DNA of 9,047 nucleotides. Source: CAZRZN01 sp964604565. Its GTDB lineage: Bacteria; Pseudomonadota; Alphaproteobacteria; Rhodobacterales; Rhodobacteraceae. Where the stretch lies: NCBI GenBank assembly GCA_964604565.1, contig CAZRZN010000171.1, positions 1-9,047 of the forward strand. Direction: 5' to 3'. This document shows, piece after piece, positions 5,727 through 9,047 of this stretch (positions are counted from its first letter, which is position 1; every line of letters starts with the position of its first letter). Below the pieces are notes generated by a model, which had not been told where the DNA came from, ran no database searches, and was given only the letters and a program-made list of their open reading frames with translations. Position numbers and translations under genes: made by a program.

Positions 5727-7748
5727 TCAGGCGGCCAATCCGCGCCCCTTCAACAGGGCCTCGACGCCGGGCATTCTGCCTCGAAAGCGCATGTAGAGAG
5801 CCTCGGCCTCTTCGGATCCACCGCGCGACAGGATGAACGCCTCCAGCTTTTTCGCCATTTCTGGGTCAAATGCCCCTCCCGCCTCTTCAAACGCGGCAAA
5901 GGCATCCGCATCCATGACTTCGGACCACATGTAGCTGTAATAGCCCGAGGAATAGCCATCGCCCGCAAAGACATGTGCAAAATGTGGCGTCGCATGGCGC
6001 ATCGCAATTGCTCGCGGCATACCGATCCCTTCAAGCACTTCCGCTTGCTTCTGCATCGGATCCGCGGGCGCCGGGCCCGCATGGAATTCCAGATCTACCA
6101 GCGCGGAGGCGATGTATTCCACCGTCTGAAATCCCATGTCAAAAGTCGCGGCTGCCAGCACCTTGTCCAACAGCGCCTGCGGCATCGGCTCGCCCGTCTC
6201 GGCATGGGTGGCGAACTCTCCCAGAACCTCCGGCACCTCCAGCCAGTGTTCATACAGTTGCGAGGGCAATTCCACGAAGTCCCGCGCCACGCTGGTCCCC
6301 GAGACCGAGCCGAAATCCACATCGGACAGCATCTGGTGCAGTGCATGACCGAATTCGTGGAACAGCGTGCGCGCGTCGTCATAGGACAGCAGCGCAGGCT
6401 TGCCCGCCGAGGGTTTGGAAAAGTTGCAGACATTCACGACGATGGGCGTCGTCTTGACAGGCCGCTTTGCCTGCGTGCGAAAGGCCGAACACCACGCGCC
6501 CGAGCGTTTCGACGAACGCGCGAAATAATCCCCTATGAAAACCGCCAGATGCCTGCCGTTCCGCGTCACCTCCCAGGCGCGGCAGTCGGCATGATAGAGC
6601 GGCACATCCAGCGCCTTGAACTCCAGCCCGAACAGCCGTCCCGCGCAGGCAAAGGCCGCCTCGATCATCCGGTCGAGTTGCAGATAGGGCTTCAACTCCG
6701 CCTCATCGAGATCATGAAGCGCGCGCCGCCGCTTGTCCGCGTAATAGCGCCAGTCCCATGGCTCAAGCGGCCCGGCAATGCCGTCGGCGCGCAGCATCTC
6801 CTCCATCTCTGCCGCATCGTGCTCCGCCGCCGCCTTTGCCGGCTCCCAGACCGACAGCAGCAAGTCCCGAACGCGGTCCGGCGTCCCGGCCATCTCCGTC
6901 TCCAGTTTGAACTGCGCGAAATTCCCGTAACCAAGAAGCTTTGCCCGCTCCTCGCGCAGCTTCAGCACCTCTGCCGCGATCCCCCTGTTGTCCGTCACAC
7001 CGCCGTTTTCCCCACGCATCGTCCAGGCCCGCCACGCCCGCTCACGCAGATCACGGCGCGGCGAGAATTGCAGGAACGGCACGATCAGAGATCGAGACAG
7101 GGTGACCAGAGGCCCGTCGGCGTCGGCAGCCTCGCCCGCCGCGCGCGCCGTATCCACGACAAAGCCGGGCAAACCCTCCAGATCCTTCTCGCTCAACGCC
7201 ATCGACCAGTCGGATTCATCCTTCAGCAAGTTCTGCGTGAACTGCGTTCCCAAAATGGCCAGACGCGACTTCACATCCTTCATCCTCTCGGCGTCCGCAC
7301 CGTGCAGGGCCGCCCCGGCGCGAACGAACCCGCGATGCGTCAGGAACAAAACGCGCGCCTCCTCTTCCGTAAGATCCAGATCGTCGCGTTGCTCCCACAG
7401 GGTCTGCACCCGAGCGAACAGCGCCTCATTGGAATAAATCGCCGAAGAATGCGCCGACAGCTTCGGGCTGAAATCGCGTTGCAAAGCCTGTCGCGCGTCA
7501 TTGCTGTCCGCCCCCGCGAGATTGAAGAATACGCCCAGAACCTTGTCCAGCGGCTCGCCTGCGCCCTCCATCGCCTCGATGGTGTTGGCAAAGGTCGGCG
7601 CGTCCGGATTTTCCGCGATGGCTTCGATTTCACGCAGATGCCCTTTCAGCGCGGCGTCCATCGCCGGGGCGAAATCCTCATCGGAAATCTTTGCAAACGG
7701 TGCGATGCCAAAGGGCGTATCCCAGTCGGCCAGCAGCGGATTGGTCAT
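5727..7748 (-). CDS. M3A family zinc oligopeptidase, Dcp/OpdA-like
   Basis: This 673-residue cytosolic metallopeptidase cleaves short peptides: dipeptides from C termini if it is a true peptidyl-dipeptidase Dcp, or internal bonds if closer to oligopeptidase A. The zinc site is complete: HEFGH at 464-468 inside LFHEFGHALHQMLSDV, and the third ligand Glu493 in DFVELPSQLYEHW. The substrate-binding C-terminal segment FAHVFAGDGYSSGYYSYMWSEV, with the conserved His and Tyr residues of M3 enzymes, is present. The helical N-terminal region begins NPLLADWDTPFGIAPFAKI, typical of the Dcp branch, and the length is close to the usual 680. No signal peptide is visible. The start is set by AGGAGAA six bases before the ATG. 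It follows moeB after 115 bases. That gap holds a hairpin, GCGTGG/CCACGC at 7818-7835, but no obvious promoter or T-rich terminator, so operon membership is open. Choosing between Dcp and OpdA needs a tree. Confidence 0.95.
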   Translation of the reverse strand: MTNPLLADWDTPFGIAPFAKISDEDFAPAMDAALKGHLREIEAIAENPDAPTFANTIEAMEGAGEPLDKVLGVFFNLAGADSNDARQALQRDFSPKLSAHSSAIYSNEALFARVQTLWEQRDDLDLTEEEARVLFLTHRGFVRAGAALHGADAERMKDVKSRLAILGTQFTQNLLKDESDWSMALSEKDLEGLPGFVVDTARAAGEAADADGPLVTLSRSLIVPFLQFSPRRDLRERAWRAWTMRGENGGVTDNRGIAAEVLKLREERAKLLGYGNFAQFKLETEMAGTPDRVRDLLLSVWEPAKAAAEHDAAEMEEMLRADGIAGPLEPWDWRYYADKRRRALHDLDEAELKPYLQLDRMIEAAFACAGRLFGLEFKALDVPLYHADCRAWEVTRNGRHLAVFIGDYFARSSKRSGAWCSAFRTQAKRPVKTTPIVVNVCNFSKPSAGKPALLSYDDARTLFHEFGHALHQMLSDVDFGSVSGTSVARDFVELPSQLYEHWLEVPEVLGEFATHAETGEPMPQALLDKVLAAATFDMGFQTVEYIASALVDLEFHAGPAPADPMQKQAEVLEGIGMPRAIAMRHATPHFAHVFAGDGYSSGYYSYMWSEVMDADAFAAFEEAGGAFDPEMAKKLEAFILSRGGSEEAEALYMRFRGRMPGVEALLKGRGLAA

Positions 7749-7863
7749 GTCATTCTCCTGTGTCAGAGATCAACGCCCGGGCTCCTTGCCACAGGGTTTG
7801 ATCGCTTCATGTCTGCCGCGTGGACAAACCCACGCCTCCAAATCGGTCGTCCCTATCCGTGCC

Positions 7864-8913
7864 TCAGTCCGACATGCCACAAACCGGACAGTCGTCGCGC
7901 CGCGTCATGCCGATTTTCCGCGTCTCGCCCCAAAGCGAATCGTAGATCAGCATCTCGCCCCGCAACACCTGACCGGCCAAGGCAATCTGCTTGATGCATT
8001 CCACCGCCATCATGGCGCCGACCACGCCGGGCAAAGGCCCCAACACCCCCGCCTCGGCACAACTGGGCGCCAACCCCGGCGCAGGCGCCTCGGGAAACAC
8101 GCATTGATAGCACGGACCGCCGGAGGCCGGATCGAAAACGCTTACCTGACCCTCCCATTGGCTGAGCGCGCCGGAGATCAGGGGGAGTCCCGCCGCAACC
8201 GCCGACCTGTTCAAAAGGTAGCGTGTTTCGAAATTGTCGGAACCATCAAGCACGACATCGTAATCCGCAAGCAAGTCTGCCGCGACCGGGGCGTCGAGCC
8301 GGCGTTTGTAGGGGCGCACCTCGATATAGGGGTTTATCGCCTCCATGGCAGCCTGCGCCGAAAAGACCTTCGCCATGCCGATCCGGGCATCGGTGTGGAT
8401 CACCTGCCTTTGCAGGTTTGCACTGTCGACAATGTCGTCGTCGATCACCCCGATGGTCCCGACACCTGCCGCCGCCAGATAAAGCAGTGCCGGAGAGCCG
8501 AGTCCGCCCGCGCCAACCACAAGAACCCGGGCCTCCTTCAGCCGTTTTTGCCCCGGCCCGCCCAGTTCGCGTAGCACGATATGACGGGCGTAACGCTCCA
8601 GTTCGCCATCGCCGAACTTTCCCGGATCCTGCCGAGGCGCCTCAGCCGCCTCCTTGATCAGGGCCTTCGACCGCAGACGCCGCAGACCGACGGTATAGGC
8701 CAGCCCCAGCGCAACGAAACCGCCAAGGATCAGCCACGGCGCGGCGCTGCCTCCCGTCATCTCGCGCAGCGGATGCCCGGCGGGCAAGACGACCTGAACC
8801 ATCAGCACCATCACATAGAGCAGGCCCAGCATATACAGGCGCGCCACGCGTGGCGTCTTCATCAGATGCCCGACACCCCAAAGCGCTGCCGCCAGTGCAA
8901 ATACCAAAATCAT
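7864..8913 (-). CDS. moeB: MoeB/ThiF/HesA E1-like adenylyltransferase with N-terminal membrane anchor
   Basis: This protein activates the C-terminal glycine of a ubiquitin-like sulfur carrier with ATP, probably MoaD for molybdopterin synthesis; ThiS or another carrier is possible. The catalytic domain (about residues 104-349) starts ELERYARHIVLRELGGPGQ. It has the nucleotide loop VVGAGGLGSP (134-139), DDD at 158-160, NLQRQ with Arg169, GMAK with Lys182, DGSDN (223-227), and CAEAGVLGPLPG with Cys285. Zinc would be held by CYQC (268, 271) and CPVC (342, 345). There is no C-terminal rhodanese domain. Ahead of this come three hydrophobic segments at about 2-18, 27-45 and 59-77. Positive residues between the first two and after the third put the N terminus outside and the enzyme in the cytosol. 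I recall this anchored form from other Rhodobacteraceae; E. coli MoeB lacks it. The ATG overlaps the dut stop by one base (TGATG), so translation is probably coupled. Confidence 0.93.
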   Translation of the reverse strand: MILVFALAAALWGVGHLMKTPRVARLYMLGLLYVMVLMVQVVLPAGHPLREMTGGSAAPWLILGGFVALGLAYTVGLRRLRSKALIKEAAEAPRQDPGKFGDGELERYARHIVLRELGGPGQKRLKEARVLVVGAGGLGSPALLYLAAAGVGTIGVIDDDIVDSANLQRQVIHTDARIGMAKVFSAQAAMEAINPYIEVRPYKRRLDAPVAADLLADYDVVLDGSDNFETRYLLNRSAVAAGLPLISGALSQWEGQVSVFDPASGGPCYQCVFPEAPAPGLAPSCAEAGVLGPLPGVVGAMMAVECIKQIALAGQVLRGEMLIYDSLWGETRKIGMTRRDDCPVCGMSD

Positions 8914-9047
8914 CAGTCGCGCCCCGTAGATCCGAATCCGCCGTGCCCGCGCATCGTTGGTGACAAGGCGGTTTCGCGAAACGTAGCCCGCAACACCGGC
9001 GCCACCACCATCTGCGCAATCCGGTCGCCATGATCGATCTCGAACGA
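8913..9047 (-). CDS. dut: dUTP diphosphatase (dUTPase), C-terminal end, cut by window edge
   Basis: These are the last 44 codons of a trimeric dUTPase, which hydrolyses dUTP to dUMP and diphosphate. The enzyme keeps uracil out of DNA and supplies dUMP for thymidylate synthesis. The frame enters at the right edge with no start in the window. It contains motif IV, GDRIAQMVVAPV, and the flexible C-terminal motif V, RGHGGFGSTGRD, which closes over the active site and carries the conserved Arg, the FGSTG core and the glycine-rich lead-in. The stop codon TGA at 8913-8915 overlaps the moeB start by one base. The order dut then anchored moeB is one I remember from Rhodobacteraceae, where coaBC often lies upstream, but that would be outside the window. 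The identification is firm from motifs IV and V despite the short fragment. Confidence 0.93.
   Translation of the reverse strand, partial: SFEIDHGDRIAQMVVAPVLRATFRETALSPTMRGHGGFGSTGRD

Noticed and set aside
5382..7994. An 870-codon open frame on the plus strand opposite the M3 peptidase gene
   Set aside because: It runs antisense to a gene with a complete zinc site. Its translation is Arg/His/Pro-rich with no recognisable domain, the usual shadow of a high-GC gene.
7501..8574. A 357-codon plus-strand frame across the M3 and moeB genes
   Set aside because: It spans two well-identified genes and the gap between them on the other strand; shadow.
1..9047. Mobile element, CRISPR array, toxin-antitoxin or defence island
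   Set aside because: No transposase, integrase, direct-repeat array or paired small ORFs were seen; the gene content is core-genome in character.

Overview
The window looks like chromosomal core DNA from an alphaproteobacterium, most probably of the Rhodobacteraceae (Roseobacter group). The reasons are high GC with strong GC at third codon positions, a groES-groEL operon behind a CIRCE operator, a MoeB-type enzyme with an N-terminal membrane anchor placed directly after dut, a DUF2161 gene, and an intergenic block of G/C hairpins around a 'caaaaatatc' core of a type I recall from that family. The taxonomic call is inference; no rRNA or other marker is present.

Layout: The left edge holds the start of groEL and all of groES on the minus strand, with a TTGACA/TAGCTA promoter and a near-perfect CIRCE (HrcA) operator. 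Divergent from it on the plus strand are an exported ClpP-fold protein of unknown function (860-2398) and an EamA/DMT-family permease (2491-3405). A 323-base non-coding stretch with several competing G/C hairpins follows. A DUF2161 PD-(D/E)XK nuclease-like gene (minus, 3729-4409) is divergent from a secreted TraB/GumN-type protein (plus, start best placed at 4490). A 235-base gap with two clear inverted repeats separates that gene from the convergent right-hand block. That block is all minus strand: the end of dut (cut by the window edge), moeB overlapping it by one base, and an M3A oligopeptidase (Dcp-like) 115 bases further on.

How the genes work together: groES and groEL form one chaperonin operon regulated by heat shock. 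dut and moeB are almost certainly co-transcribed, though their biochemistry (dUTP removal; sulfur-carrier activation) is unrelated. The M3 peptidase has its own strong ribosome binding site and may be either a distal operon member or independent. The other genes look like single-gene units. I see no integrase, transposase, tRNA, CRISPR array or phage gene, and no sign of a mobile island.

I did not find a convincing new multi-gene system. The items most worth a second look are the eight-cysteine exported ClpP-like protein, the membrane-anchored E1-like enzyme, the small DUF2161 nuclease-like protein and the structured intergenic regions at 3424-3577 and 5587-5654.
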